From Chryseobacterium indologenes (GTDB lineage: Bacteria > Bacteroidota > Bacteroidia > Flavobacteriales > Weeksellaceae): 64,000 nt of DNA. Both the position numbers and the translations under genes were made by a program. Of this stretch, positions 1 through 9,499 are shown piece by piece. The stretch covers positions 2,852,001 through 2,916,000 of the forward strand of contig NZ_CP074372.1 of assembly GCF_018362995.1 (NCBI RefSeq). Direction: 5' to 3'. Each line of letters begins with the position of its first letter. Within the stretch, counting starts at the first letter, position 1. Below the pieces are notes generated by a model. The model ran no database searches. It saw only the letters and a program-made list of their open reading frames with translations, and had not been told where the DNA came from.

Positions 1-588
1 AAGCCCTACAACCCCTATTTTATTGGGATATTTTCCTAATTCCTCTATGATCTTCTGATTTCCCGGAATAATGGAAAATTGAAGGTCTTTCGGCTGTTTT
101 TTAAATTTTTCAGCAACAAAATTCAGATTACTTGAATTTGTTCCATCGAAAATGAATTCTTTTTTATCAGACATCAATCCGCTGTTGATTTCCTCCATTG
201 AAATACTTTCTTTTGGAGAATCTTTAGGAACAACAAAGACTACTGCATCAGCAGCAAATTTAGCAGGAAGAAACTTTAAATCTGTTCTTTCTTCGTATGT
301 TTTTATTTCTTCAGGGGTAAGATTTCTGGACATTACCACCACTTTAGCACTTCCTTTAAGAAGATCCAGAAGTCCTAAATCTTCTTTTTTAGTTTCTACT
401 TTGATGTGGGTTTCAGGGTAATTGATCATATACCCGTCAGCTAATGCTTCTGTGACACTTTGAAAGGACTCGTCAGTAAAAATTGTAAGATCACCTTTGT
501 GATAGGAAGGAGCATTTTTCTCCTTTTTGCAGCCTGCAAGCATCATGCTTAAAACAAAAATTACTGCAAGCTTAAAACTATTCTTCAT
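1..588 (-). CDS. PstS-like phosphate-binding lipoprotein, C-terminus cut by window edge
   Basis: The frame runs open from the ATG at 588 off the left edge, giving 196 residues. It begins with a lipoprotein signal peptide whose lipobox LAGC puts the acylated cysteine at residue 20, so the protein should be anchored in an envelope membrane. The rest reads as a periplasmic-binding-protein fold of the PstS family: an early 'TIFTDESFQSV' strand, 'VVVMSRNLTPEE', 'PAKFAADAVVFVVPKDSP' and 'IFDGTNSSNLNF'. PstS proteins bind phosphate for ABC uptake. Here no pst transporter genes are visible and the gene sits last in an exbB-exbD-exbD-tonB operon, so a role tied to TonB-dependent uptake is an inference. 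It overlaps the upstream small membrane gene by 11 bases. Confidence 0.85.
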   Translation of the reverse strand, partial: MKNSFKLAVIFVLSMMLAGCKKEKNAPSYHKGDLTIFTDESFQSVTEALADGYMINYPETHIKVETKKEDLGLLDLLKGSAKVVVMSRNLTPEEIKTYEERTDLKFLPAKFAADAVVFVVPKDSPKESISMEEINSGLMSDKKEFIFDGTNSSNLNFVAEKFKKQPKDLQFSIIPGNQKIIEELGKYPNKIGVVGL

Positions 589-775
589 TTCTCGATTTTT
601 TAATTCTTGAGATCGCCCTGTAAATTCTGAAAATACCATAGATAACCAGCACTACACCTAATGCATAGGCAACAGCAGGTTCTAAAATAGTAAAGAAGAA
701 TTTGTAGACAATCACTACAATTCCTAAAACGATATAAAACAATCCCGTAACCAGGGATAACCAATTGAACATCAT
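578..775 (-). CDS. Small two-helix membrane protein
   Basis: 65 residues. Two hydrophobic segments are visible, about residues 5-25 (LSLVTGLFYIVLGIVVIVY) and 32-50 (PAVAYALGVVLVIYGIFRI), followed by a basic tail (RAISRIKKSRNEE). This predicts an inner-membrane hairpin with a cytoplasmic basic C-terminus. Its 3' end overlaps the start of the PstS-like gene by 11 bases, which suggests translational coupling. I do not recognise a characterised family. A competing longer frame at 600-812 is a shadow with no family features. The gene lies downstream of tonB, separated by a hairpin. Confidence 0.75.
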   Translation of the reverse strand: MMFNWLSLVTGLFYIVLGIVVIVYKFFFTILEPAVAYALGVVLVIYGIFRIYRAISRIKKSRNEE

Positions 776-798
776 GTAACAAAAATACCAAAAAAAAT

Positions 799-826
799 AA
801 AAAGAGAAGCATATGCTTCTCTTTTT
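799..826 (-). terminator. Hairpin terminator after tonB
   Basis: The arms AAAAAGAGAAGC (799-810) and GCTTCTCTTTTT (815-826) pair perfectly around ATAT. On the minus strand the hairpin is followed by a T-rich run. It lies between tonB and the small membrane gene, so the last two genes of the cluster may be partly uncoupled from the first four. Confidence 0.75.
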
Positions 827-850
827 ATTTATATTTTGAATAAATAAGTC

Positions 851-1690
851 TTATTCAAAGTTCATAGTAAATGGTACACTATAGTAAGATCTAACGCTCT
901 CCCCGTTTCTTTTCGCAGGAGTCCATTTTTTAAGTTTCTTAACTACACGTACAGCTTCACTGTTGAAGTCGCTATTTGGAGATTTCTCTTCAATAGTAAC
1001 TGCAGAAACAGTTCCGTCTTTTTCTACAACGAACTTAAGCTTAGCTTTAAGCGTTCCTTCACCTCCTTCCATTAAAGAAGTATCGAAATTATCTCCCAAG
1101 AACTTTCTTAATGCTCCCATACCTCCAGGATATTCTGCAGATTGGTCAACATCTTTATAGATCTCGTTAGGATTATTTGCTTTTACTTCTACAGTACTGG
1201 CTTTAGTACCTGTAGATGGTGGTGGTGGCGGTGGCGTATAAGCAGGAGCCTTTACCCCCTCCTGATTCTGTAAACCAGTTGTTGTTTCCAACTGCTTAGA
1301 GATTGGCGGCGGTGGCGTTTCAATTTTCGGAGCTTTTACAGGCTCAGGAACTACGTTTTGAATCACCTCAATTTTCTCTTCTTCTTTTGGAGGAGGAGGT
1401 GGCGGTGGTTCTTCTTCTTTAGGCTGCTCGATAATCGGTTCTTCCTCGATAATATCTACAAGATCTGCCTTTACTTCTTGTTTAGGCGGAGCTGTAAGAT
1501 TTTTAATCGTAAGATAGATGAACGGAGACAAAGCTGCCAAAAGGAATAATGCTGTTCCGATAATAAAAGACTTTGTTAAAAGTCTCGGATACTGATGTCT
1601 AAGATCATAGGCACCATATTCCTTGTTTCTATTTTCAAATACGATCTCGTCTAAAGTAAGATTCTGACCGTATACATTTTCATCTGCCAT
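851..1690 (-). CDS. tonB: TonB energy transducer
   Basis: 279 residues. TonB carries proton-motive energy from the ExbB/ExbD motor to outer-membrane receptors. The layout is typical of Bacteroidota: a short cytoplasmic N-terminus with 'ENRNKEYGAYDLR' (residues 19-31), one membrane anchor at about 41-62, a long Pro/Glu/Lys-rich periplasmic spacer with runs such as EEEPPPPPPPKEEE, and a C-terminal TonB domain from about residue 185 (EYPGGMGALRKFL) through 'GTVSAVTIEEKSPNSDFN' to 'SYYSVPFTMNFE'. It is fourth in the operon exbB-exbD-exbD-tonB. Length and motifs are complete. Confidence 0.95.
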   Translation of the reverse strand: MADENVYGQNLTLDEIVFENRNKEYGAYDLRHQYPRLLTKSFIIGTALFLLAALSPFIYLTIKNLTAPPKQEVKADLVDIIEEEPIIEQPKEEEPPPPPPPKEEEKIEVIQNVVPEPVKAPKIETPPPPISKQLETTTGLQNQEGVKAPAYTPPPPPPSTGTKASTVEVKANNPNEIYKDVDQSAEYPGGMGALRKFLGDNFDTSLMEGGEGTLKAKLKFVVEKDGTVSAVTIEEKSPNSDFNSEAVRVVKKLKKWTPAKRNGESVRSYYSVPFTMNFE

Positions 1691-1719
1691 AGATTAGATA
1701 TAACAATTTTATGGTTAAA

Positions 1720-2289
1720 TTACTTTGTAGCAGCAGCTGGTGCAGCAGCACCTCCTACTTTTTTCTCGTAAACAGCTTTTTCCCAAGGCTTAATGTCAGT
1801 AACACCGTACTGCTCACTTTTGGTAATTGCCATTTCATCAAGAATATCAACAAAGTTCTTATATACAGCATCGTCAGTTGGCTTAATGATCACGGTAAAT
1901 TTCGTTTGATCTGCAGCTCTAGATTTTGCCTGCTGAATTACTTTTCTAATTCCTTCTCTATCAAGAGTAGTTTCCATAAGAGTTTGGTCATTCAAGGATG
2001 TAGCATCCTGCTGGTGCCAGAAAACTCTATTATTTTTTCCTAATAAGATAGAAATTGAGTTAGAAAGTTTAATTTCTGTTGGAGGTGGTTTTTTTGTTTC
2101 ATCTTTCGGTTTAGCCGGAAGACCCAAATCCATCACGTTCGGTTTACTGAACGTAGTTGTGAACATAAAGAAGGTAATCAATAGAAAACCCAAGTCCACC
2201 ATCGGAGTCATATCGACTCTGGTACTCTGCTTCTTGGAACGGACCTTGCCGCCCTTGCCGCCTTTTTCTTGTACTTGTACTTCTGCCAT
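1720..2289 (-). CDS. exbD: ExbD-type biopolymer transporter, second copy in operon
   Basis: 189 residues. ExbD is the periplasmic-domain partner of the ExbB proton channel. A basic N-terminus (GGKGGKVRSKKQ) is followed by 'VDMTPMVDLGFLLITFFMF', the single membrane helix with the conserved aspartate used in proton transfer, then a periplasmic domain ending in 'FTVIIKPTDDAVYKNFVDI' and 'YGVTDIKPWE'. A Gly/Ala-rich tail follows (GGAAAPAAATK). It differs clearly from the neighbouring ExbD and is closer to the orphan copy at 23426-23950. Two unlike ExbD genes side by side are usual in Bacteroidota Ton systems. Confidence 0.93.
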   Translation of the reverse strand: MAEVQVQEKGGKGGKVRSKKQSTRVDMTPMVDLGFLLITFFMFTTTFSKPNVMDLGLPAKPKDETKKPPPTEIKLSNSISILLGKNNRVFWHQQDATSLNDQTLMETTLDREGIRKVIQQAKSRAADQTKFTVIIKPTDDAVYKNFVDILDEMAITKSEQYGVTDIKPWEKAVYEKKVGGAAAPAAATK

Positions 2290-2300
2290 TTCTATCGATA

Positions 2301-2909
2301 TTATTCGTTAGGTTTACCTTCTTGTGATGTAATCAACCAAAATTTAAGAAAATCAATATCTCTTAAACCCTCAAATAGACTTTTAACTTTAGGATACTGA
2401 GTTGTAACGTCACCTTTAATCGCTAACTTATAGTCAGGGTTAACGCTCAAACTTTCTTTTACCCAATCAATTAATTGCTTATTTGTACTGTCCATAGGAA
2501 TACCTGTAGGACTCTTATAATTTTTCTGCTCATCTGCAGGCATATCCAAGTACCCTTTAAGTTGGTTCATTGGAACTCCAATTGCCTGAACTTTCTGGAA
2601 AGCTGCTTTCTGGTTGTTGTCAAAAGTAATACCATACTTTTGTCCCATTTTATCCAAAAGAGCAATTCTTTCTGATGCGTTTTCTACTGGCTGGAAATAG
2701 AATTTTCCGTCCGGAGTAGCGTTGATAGTCATTAAACTAGCATCAGGAAGCAATTTTTCCGAAATTGAAGATGGCGGTTTGATCTGCTCCACGTCAGGTT
2801 TTTTAAACTGAGTGGTCAAGATAAAGAACGTAAGGAGTAGGAACGCAACGTCACACATTGCAGTCATGTCCGTAATTACTCCATGTCTTTTTGGTTTGAC
2901 TCTCGCCAT
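2301..2909 (-). CDS. exbD: ExbD-type biopolymer transporter, first copy in operon
   Basis: 202 residues. It has the ExbD pattern: a basic start (MARVKPKRHG), then 'ITDMTAMCDVAFLLLTFFIL' with the membrane aspartate, then a periplasmic domain with 'DYKLAIKGDVTTQYPKVKSL'. It is longer in its middle than the other two ExbD proteins in the window and shares little with them outside the membrane helix, so it is probably the divergent partner of a heteromeric ExbD pair. It lies 11 bases from the next exbD and 61 bases after exbB. Confidence 0.92.
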   Translation of the reverse strand: MARVKPKRHGVITDMTAMCDVAFLLLTFFILTTQFKKPDVEQIKPPSSISEKLLPDASLMTINATPDGKFYFQPVENASERIALLDKMGQKYGITFDNNQKAAFQKVQAIGVPMNQLKGYLDMPADEQKNYKSPTGIPMDSTNKQLIDWVKESLSVNPDYKLAIKGDVTTQYPKVKSLFEGLRDIDFLKFWLITSQEGKPNE

Positions 2910-2970
2910 TATTATAAAATATTTTTAATTAAACTTCTTTTAATTGCTAATGCAAATACCTTGCTAATTC

Positions 2971-3834
2971 TTAGTTGAATTCAGCGAAAGATTGTTGGAT
3001 ACTCATAGAGATCTCATCGATCTTGTAAGTTAATCCGTCAATTTTAGAAGTAAAGAAGTTATAAAGGATAATAGCGATTGCTGAAGTACCAATACCTAAT
3101 GCCGTGTTGATCAAGGCTTCAGAGATACCTGTAGATAGAGCAGCAGCATCCGGAGTACCACCTCCTGAACCTAATGCGAAGAACGCCTTGATCATCCCGA
3201 TTACCGTTCCAAGTAGTGCTACTAACGTTGCAACAGTACCTAAAGTAGAAAGGATCATCATGTTTTTCTCAAGCATTGGCATCTCAAGAGTAGTAGCTTC
3301 TTCGATAGCTTTGTTAAGCGCTACCATTTTCTGCTCCTTATTTAATGTAGTATCGTGAGATAATGCTTTGTAAGTAGTAAGACCTTCTTTTACTACGTTA
3401 CCTACAGAACCTTGTTGTCTGTCACACTCTTCGATAGCTTCGTCAATTTTGTTTTGGTTTAGTAAGCTTCTTACTTGTACAACGAAGTTGTCTAAGTTTC
3501 CTTTTCCGGCAGCTTTACCAAGAACGAAATATCTTTCAAAAGAGAAAACGATTACAGTAATCATGAAAGTAATCAAGATTGGTACGATAACCCCTCCTTT
3601 GTAGATAATACCTAAAAACGATTCTGGGTGAATGTCTTTTCCTTCAACACTTGAAAAAGCTACAGATCCACTTCCTAGTTTATCTGCATCTTTAAAGTTT
3701 CCTGGGCTACCAAGAACGAATAAATAAATACATACTCCTATAATAAATAGAATAGGAATAATAACAGCTGGATTTAAACCTCCTGCCTTTCTAGCAACTA
3801 CTTGCTCATCATTTTTTGAAACATTCATTTCCAT
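2971..3834 (-). CDS. exbB: ExbB/TolQ/MotA-family proton channel
   Basis: 287 residues. The ExbB fold is visible: an N-terminal helix (AVIIPILFIIGVCIYLFVLG, about 24-43), a second helix (VIVPILITFMITVIVFSFERY), a cytoplasmic stretch, and the two C-terminal helices with 'LGTVATLVALLGTVIGMIKAF' and 'STGISEALINTALGIGTSAIA', which line the proton path in this family. It is the first gene of the Ton operon. A -7 box TAATTTTG can be read on the minus strand at 3892-3885, about 50 bases before the ATG. I chose the first ATG; the alternative Met at residue 3 would change little. Confidence 0.95.
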   Translation of the reverse strand: MEMNVSKNDEQVVARKAGGLNPAVIIPILFIIGVCIYLFVLGSPGNFKDADKLGSGSVAFSSVEGKDIHPESFLGIIYKGGVIVPILITFMITVIVFSFERYFVLGKAAGKGNLDNFVVQVRSLLNQNKIDEAIEECDRQQGSVGNVVKEGLTTYKALSHDTTLNKEQKMVALNKAIEEATTLEMPMLEKNMMILSTLGTVATLVALLGTVIGMIKAFFALGSGGGTPDAAALSTGISEALINTALGIGTSAIAIILYNFFTSKIDGLTYKIDEISMSIQQSFAEFN

Positions 3835-4074
3835 ATTTAACTAAATTATATTGTTTTAAAATTTTACAGGGTGTAAATTAAAGGCAAAATTAATTAAAAT
3901 GCAAGAGTCTTAATTAAACATTTTGCTTTTTTTTGATAAAGAAATTTTAATACGATTTCGATATAATAATTATTTTTAATTATTTTATTTATTTTCCCCA
4001 AATTTAACATTTGAGTTAAAAAATCAAAAAAATAAGACACCCATTTTTTTTAATTTCCCAATGTTAAATTTTAT
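3835..4074. other. Intergenic region between leuS 3' end and exbB promoter
   Basis: 240 very AT-rich bases. They hold the minus-strand -7 box for exbB near 3885-3892 and long A/T runs. I see no open frame, RNA fold or clear terminator hairpin in it. Confidence 0.5.
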
Positions 4075-6888
4075 TTAAATTACGATATTCACAATACGGT
4101 GAGGGACTACAATGATTTTTTTAGGGGTTTTACCCTCCAAAATCTGTTGCATTTTCTCACTCGAAATCACCAAATCTTCTACTTCTTTGGCAGATAATTG
4201 AGCTGAAAGTGAAATTTTGAACTTCATTTTACCATTTACACTTACCGGATACTGAATTTCGTCTTCTACAAGATAATCTTCATTTAACACCGGAAACTGT
4301 TCAAATTCAATAGACGTATCGTGTCCTAACAAACTCCATAGTTCTTCACAGATATGAGGAGCATACGGAGAAATGATAACGGCCAGCGGTTCTAAAATAT
4401 TGCGCTTGTTGCATTTTATTTTCTGAAGCTCGTTTACAGCAATCATAAATGATGATACGGATGTATTGAAAGAGAAGTTTTCAATATCATATACTACCTT
4501 CTTTATTAAGGTATGTAAAACTTTATATTCTGCTTTTGTAGGTTCTTCTTCTGAAACTTCAAATGAGTCTTCGTTGAAATACAGATTCCAGAATTTTTTA
4601 AGGAAGCCATATACTCCACTTAATCCCTGAGTATTCCAAGGCTTGGATTGTTCTAATGGCCCCAGGAACATTTCATACAGTCTTAAACCATCAGCTCCAT
4701 ACTCTTCACAGATGTCATCAGGGTTTACCACATTGTATTTTGACTTTGACATTTTCTCTACTTCACGGTCTGTGATGTATTTTCCGTCTTCCAGAATAAA
4801 TTCTGCATTAGCATAATCCGGTCTCCAGGCTTTGAAAGCTTCAGTATCCAATTCATCAGAAGTTCCTTTTAATAAGGATACGTCAACGTGAATCTGCTGA
4901 GTCTGGTAATCTTTAGCTAAATTTTTAGATACATATTGGTTAGTTCCGTCAATTCTATATACAAATGCACTCATTCCTAAGATCATCCCTTGGTTGATCA
5001 ATTTCTGGAATGGCTCATCATGATTGATATATCCTCTGTCCTTTAAGAACATATTCCAGAAACGGGAATATAATAAGTGACCTGTTGCGTGTTCGCTACC
5101 ACCAATATATAAATCAACTTGTCCCCAATAATCTGAAAGGTCTTTTGCACAGAACTCTCCGTCATTCTGAGGATCCATATATCTAAGGAAATACCATGAG
5201 CTTCCTGCCCAGCCCGGCATAGTAGATAATTCTAACGGGAAAATAGTTTTATCATCAACAAGATCTGTAGCAACTACTTTCTGGTTAGCCTCATCCCATG
5301 CAAATTCTTTCGCATTTCCTAATGGCGGATCTCCGTCTTCTGTTGGTAAATATTTTTCAACTTCAGGAAGTTCCAATGGTAAAGCAGAGATCGGCAATGT
5401 GTAAGGCATCCCATCCTTATAATATATAGGAACAGGTTCTCCCCAATAACGCTGTCTTGAGAAAATTGCATCACGCTGTCTGTAGTTTGTTGTTCCATGA
5501 CCGATACCTTTAGTTTCGATCTCAGCAATGATTTTTGATTTCGCGTCATTATAATTCAATCCGTTTAAGAAATCAGAGTTTACGCAAACTGAATCTTTAG
5601 AATCAAAAGATTTCTCCTGAACGTCTTCTTCAGTTTCTACAACTTTTTTAATTTCAAGGTTGAATTTCTTAGCAAATCTGTGATCACGTTCGTCATGTGC
5701 CGGAACAGCCATAACCGCTCCTGTTCCATATCCCATCAATACATAGTCTGAAATATAGATCGGCATTTTCTCATTGCTGAACGGATTGATTGCATAACTT
5801 CCTGTGAAAGCTCCACTCACGTTTTTCACGTCAGACATTCTGTCTCTTTCCGTTTTTTTGGAAGTTTCTTCTATATAAGTATCTACTTCTATTTTCTGAG
5901 CATCGGTAGTAATAGTTTCAACTAAAGGATTCTCCGGAGCCAATACCATAAAGGTTGCTCCAAAAATGGTATCAGGTCTTGTTGTAAATACCTCAACGAT
6001 TTCATCGTGGCCTTCAACTTTAAACTGAACCTGTGCACCCTGAGATTTTCCAATCCAGTATTCCTGGGAGTCTTTCAAAGGTTGTGGCCAGTCCAAAGTA
6101 TTTAATCCTTGTAATAATCTTTCAGAGTAGGCAGAAATTCTCATACTCCACTGCATCATTTTCTTTTGGAAAACAGGGAATCCTCCTCTTTCAGATTTAC
6201 CGTCTTTCACTTCATCATTTGCCAATACAGTTCCTAATGCAGGGCACCAGTTCACCGTAGTTTCAGCTCTGTAAGCAAGACGATAGTTTAACAGAATATC
6301 TTCTTTGTCAAGATCGGAAGCTATCTTCCATTCTTCTGCTGTGAAATTTAATTCATCGTTTTGATTGGCATTTAATCCTTCGGTTCCTTTTTCTTCAAAA
6401 TGTTGGATTAATGAATCAATAGATTCTGCCTTGTCAGTATTTTTATTGTACCAAGAGTGGTACAGCTGGATAAAGATCCACTGTGTCCATTTATAGTATG
6501 AGGCATCTGAAGTTCTCACTTCTCTGCTCCAGTCGAATGAAAATCCTATTTTTCTTAACTGCTCCTCGTATCTGTTGATATTTTGTTCTGTAGTAATAGC
6601 CGGATGCTGTCCTGTCTGGATAGCATACTGTTCAGCAGGAAGTCCAAAGCTGTCATATCCTACCGGGTGAAGAACATTAAACCCCTGATGTCTTTTATAT
6701 CTTGCATAGATATCCGATGCTATATATCCCAGCGGATGACCTACGTGAAGACCTGCTCCGGATGGATACGGAAACATATCGAGTACATAAAATTTGGGTT
6801 TATCCGTATTATTAGAGGTTTTATAGGTTTGATTTTCCTCCCAGTATTTCTGCCACTTTTTTTCTATCTGCTGATGATCGTAAAACAC
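4075..6888 (-). CDS. leuS: Leucyl-tRNA synthetase
   Basis: 937 residues, cytoplasmic. It charges tRNA-Leu with leucine. The class I signature is present as HVGH at residues 48-51 within '[16 protein letters not shown]', and the KMSKS loop is at 712-716. The editing (CP1) domain shows the threonine-rich '[12 protein letters not shown]' and '[19 protein letters not shown]'. The length is longer than the usual ~860 residues because of inserts, which is common in this phylum. A -7 box TATTTTTG is readable on the minus strand at 6960-6953. The gene is transcribed on its own. Confidence 0.97.
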   Translation of the reverse strand: MFYDHQQIEKKWQKYWEENQTYKTSNNTDKPKFYVLDMFPYPSGAGLHVGHPLGYIASDIYARYKRHQGFNVLHPVGYDSFGLPAEQYAIQTGQHPAITTEQNINRYEEQLRKIGFSFDWSREVRTSDASYYKWTQWIFIQLYHSWYNKNTDKAESIDSLIQHFEEKGTEGLNANQNDELNFTAEEWKIASDLDKEDILLNYRLAYRAETTVNWCPALGTVLANDEVKDGKSERGGFPVFQKKMMQWSMRISAYSERLLQGLNTLDWPQPLKDSQEYWIGKSQGAQVQFKVEGHDEIVEVFTTRPDTIFGATFMVLAPENPLVETITTDAQKIEVDTYIEETSKKTERDRMSDVKNVSGAFTGSYAINPFSNEKMPIYISDYVLMGYGTGAVMAVPAHDERDHRFAKKFNLEIKKVVETEEDVQEKSFDSKDSVCVNSDFLNGLNYNDAKSKIIAEIETKGIGHGTTNYRQRDAIFSRQRYWGEPVPIYYKDGMPYTLPISALPLELPEVEKYLPTEDGDPPLGNAKEFAWDEANQKVVATDLVDDKTIFPLELSTMPGWAGSSWYFLRYMDPQNDGEFCAKDLSDYWGQVDLYIGGSEHATGHLLYSRFWNMFLKDRGYINHDEPFQKLINQGMILGMSAFVYRIDGTNQYVSKNLAKDYQTQQIHVDVSLLKGTSDELDTEAFKAWRPDYANAEFILEDGKYITDREVEKMSKSKYNVVNPDDICEEYGADGLRLYEMFLGPLEQSKPWNTQGLSGVYGFLKKFWNLYFNEDSFEVSEEEPTKAEYKVLHTLIKKVVYDIENFSFNTSVSSFMIAVNELQKIKCNKRNILEPLAVIISPYAPHICEELWSLLGHDTSIEFEQFPVLNEDYLVEDEIQYPVSVNGKMKFKISLSAQLSAKEVEDLVISSEKMQQILEGKTPKKIIVVPHRIVNIVI

Positions 6889-7022
6889 TTTATATATATG
6901 TTATATGTTAGACTTTAAAATATTGAATTATTTTTCTTTTTAACAAGATTCACAAAAATAATGATTTTAAAGTAAATGGAAATTTAATTTATGATGAATT
7001 GCAATTCTGTCTTCAACAAAAA

Positions 7023-7042
7023 AATCCCATCCGGAGATGAGA
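7023..7042 (-). terminator. Hairpin terminator after the lipocalin-like gene
   Basis: On the minus strand ATCTCATC pairs with GATGGGAT (one G-U pair) around TCCG and is followed by a run of T. It lies 29 bases past the stop of the lipoprotein gene. Confidence 0.65.
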
Positions 7043-7070
7043 TCTGTTTTATATCCTGAAGTATATACTA

Positions 7071-7544
7071 TTATTGAATAACTCTTTTGAAGGTATATGT
7101 TCTTGTCTGGAATATTTTCGGATCCTGAGTCTCCTCTCTTACAGCAAGATTGAGCGTTGTATCATCCAAAGTAATAACCTTTGCATTCTGAGGCTCTACA
7201 ATCCCCTGAATTTTCATTTGAACGTCTTTTCCTTCTTTATTATAGGTATAATTGAATTTTATATCAGAAAGAATAGCACACTGACCAGGTGTAGCGGTAT
7301 CTCCCCAGTTTGTTTTCCCTCCTTTGGAGTCAGCGCTGAACCACCATCTTGTTTGTTTCTGACAGTCAGTATAAGTAATCGTGTTAGAAACCGGGTCCTC
7401 ACCCACCTCAACAGTAGTAACTACTTCTTTTAATGGTTGCCAAGTCCCAACTAGAGGAGCTTCCAGAACAGTATCATTATTATCACTACACCCTGTAGCT
7501 GCAAACAAAGACAAACCTGCAAATAGTAATGCTAATTTCTTCAT
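7071..7544 (-). CDS. Lipocalin-like lipoprotein
   Basis: 157 residues. The signal peptide ends in the lipobox AATGC, so Cys19 would be lipidated. After a short linker comes 'LVGTWQPLKEV', the opening strand typical of the Bacteroidota lipocalin-like (calycin) domains, followed by alternating strands and a closing 'TRTYTFKRVIQ'. Such proteins are small barrel lipoproteins, usually of unknown ligand. Two internal cysteines (in YTDCQ and GQCAI) could form a disulfide. The gene stands alone with its own terminator and faces away from the acyltransferase gene. Confidence 0.75.
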   Translation of the reverse strand: MKKLALLFAGLSLFAATGCSDNNDTVLEAPLVGTWQPLKEVVTTVEVGEDPVSNTITYTDCQKQTRWWFSADSKGGKTNWGDTATPGQCAILSDIKFNYTYNKEGKDVQMKIQGIVEPQNAKVITLDDTTLNLAVREETQDPKIFQTRTYTFKRVIQ

Positions 7545-7717
7545 AGATCAATTTTTTCAAGCGCTAAAATTATAATTTTTTTGATTTATATTACTATTTT
7601 TTATGAAAAATTATTTCATCGACCTTTATTTATATATATTTTAAAACCCTCAGACCTCATTTTCCCTTTATTTAACAAATAATGAATACAGGCACCCATT
7701 CATTTTATTAAAAAAGT

Positions 7718-7725
7718 TATTTTTG
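7718..7725 (+). promoter_or_regulatory. -7 box of the acyltransferase gene
   Basis: TATTTTTG matches the Bacteroidota -7 consensus TAnnTTTG and lies 17 bases before the ATG. No TTG is seen at the usual -33 distance, so the promoter is only partly supported. Confidence 0.45.
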
Positions 7726-7742
7726 CAAGAAAGAAAATACAA

Positions 7743-8720
7743 ATGCAGGATATTACGAAAAACAATTTTGATTTCATACGTGTTCTCCTTGCCTTTATTG
7801 TCTTTCTTGGACATCTTGGCACCCTCAGCGCTTCTCCCGATCTTAAAATTTTTGAGCACAGCCCTATAGAAATTGCTGTTTTCGGTTTCTTTGCAGTGAG
7901 TGGATTTCTTATCGCAAGGAGCTATGACAGGTCTTCAAGCCTGAAAAGTTATTTAAAAAAGAGAATCAGAAGAATTGTTCCCGCTTATTTATTGGTTATT
8001 TTCTTATGTGCAATTTTATTAAGTTTGGTAAGTACGTATTCTCTCACCGAATATTTCAGCAATACACAAGTTTATAAATATCTTTTTTGGAATTCATTAT
8101 TTTTAAATTTTAAAGCCCCCTGGCTTCCCGGAGTTTTTGGAAATCAAGCAGTGAATGGTGCCTTATGGACGCTGAAAATAGAAATGTGCTATTATTTCTC
8201 TGTACCATTGTTGTTTTTGCTTTTCGGAAAGAATAACAAATACAGGAATATAAGCTTGGTTATTTTATACTTTTTATCACTTATTTATCTTAATTATTTT
8301 GAATCTTTACATAAAATTTCAGTTGCCAAACAGCTTCCAGGAACACTATCCTATTTTATCCCCGGAATGCTGATTTACTTTAATTTTGATAAATTCATCA
8401 AGTATAAAAATATACTCTTCATCATTGCTGTTACCACGGTGTGGATTGATTTATACTTAAATATTCAGCTTTTTTCCCCAATGATGATTGGTGTTATTGT
8501 AATGTACATTGCCTATTCATTCAAATTCTTAAACAATTTCGGAAAATATGGTGATTTCACCTACGGAATCTACATTTTCCATTTTCCTATTATCAGAACT
8601 TTCCAGACTTTAGGGTTGTTTGAAGATTACAATCCATTTGTAATGGCTTTGGTATGTATGTTGGTGGTTATTGCGGTAGGGGTAAGCTCCTGGCATTTTT
8701 ATGAAAAAAGATTTTTATAA
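7743..8720 (+). CDS. Acyltransferase family 3 membrane protein
   Basis: 325 residues, multi-spanning inner-membrane protein. It shows the acyltransferase-3 hallmarks: 'NNFDFIRVLLAFIVFLGH' with the conserved Arg and the catalytic-type His at the end of the first helix, 'FGFFAVSGFLIARSY', 'KKRIRRIVPAY' and 'GALWTLKIEMCYY'. Family members acetylate or otherwise acylate surface sugars such as O-antigen or exopolysaccharide. It is followed by a glycosyltransferase gene 23 bases downstream, which fits glycan decoration. The exact substrate cannot be told from sequence. Confidence 0.88.
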   Translation: MQDITKNNFDFIRVLLAFIVFLGHLGTLSASPDLKIFEHSPIEIAVFGFFAVSGFLIARSYDRSSSLKSYLKKRIRRIVPAYLLVIFLCAILLSLVSTYSLTEYFSNTQVYKYLFWNSLFLNFKAPWLPGVFGNQAVNGALWTLKIEMCYYFSVPLLFLLFGKNNKYRNISLVILYFLSLIYLNYFESLHKISVAKQLPGTLSYFIPGMLIYFNFDKFIKYKNILFIIAVTTVWIDLYLNIQLFSPMMIGVIVMYIAYSFKFLNNFGKYGDFTYGIYIFHFPIIRTFQTLGLFEDYNPFVMALVCMLVVIAVGVSSWHFYEKRFL

Positions 8721-8743
8721 TTTTACATTCTCAAAAAGCATAA

Positions 8744-9499
8744 ATGAAAGATCTTGTCTCCATTATCACTCCCTGTTATAATTCTGCAGAATTTATCGAG
8801 GAAACCATACAATCTGTTCTTGACCAAACCTATGAAAACTGGGAATGGCTGATTACTGATGACCTTTCCAAAGATAATACTGTTGAGATCATCAGAAAAT
8901 ACAATGATCCCAGAATAAAACTGCAGGTACTTGAGAAAAACGGTGGGGCAGGAAATGCAAGGAACAATAGCTTGGAAAGAGCCCAGGGCAGATATATTGC
9001 TTTTCTGGATTCTGACGATTACTGGTATCCTGAATATCTGGAAACGATGACAGGTTATATGCAGGAACATAATGCAGAACTGGTCTACTGTAATTATTCA
9101 AGATGTGATGAGCAGCTTCAGCCCATTCTGAAAGATTTCCTGGCTGATAAAGTCGTTACTTTTTCTAATCTGCTGAAGACATGCCGTCTTGCACCGGTTT
9201 CTACAATGTATGATACCAAAAGAGTTGGAAAATTTTTGTTTCCTGTAAAAAGCAAACGTGAAGATCATGTGATGTGGCTTAATCTTTTAAAAGTAATTCC
9301 TGAGGGGATTCCTGTAAAAAAGACACTCGCAAAATACAGAATGCGTGAAAACAGTGTTTCCAGAAAGAAGAAAAATATCATCAAAGATCAATATCTTGTT
9401 TATAAAGATTTCATGGGCTTTTCAACATTAAAATCATTGTACTATACGGCGAACTGGGCACTGAACGGATTCATGAAGTATTCGAAAATTTTCAATTAA
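8744..9499 (+). CDS. Family 2 glycosyltransferase
   Basis: 251 residues. It opens with 'VSIITPCYNSAEFIEETIQS' and has 'NGGAGNARNNSLERAQGRYI' and the metal/nucleotide-sugar DxD-type motif in 'AFLDSDDYWYP', all typical of GT-A inverting transferases. The C-terminal third carries 'KREDHVMWLNLLK', the usual acceptor-side acidic motif. It probably adds one sugar to a surface glycan. It overlaps the next gene by one base (TAATG), indicating coupled translation. Confidence 0.9.
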   Translation: MKDLVSIITPCYNSAEFIEETIQSVLDQTYENWEWLITDDLSKDNTVEIIRKYNDPRIKLQVLEKNGGAGNARNNSLERAQGRYIAFLDSDDYWYPEYLETMTGYMQEHNAELVYCNYSRCDEQLQPILKDFLADKVVTFSNLLKTCRLAPVSTMYDTKRVGKFLFPVKSKREDHVMWLNLLKVIPEGIPVKKTLAKYRMRENSVSRKKKNIIKDQYLVYKDFMGFSTLKSLYYTANWALNGFMKYSKIFN

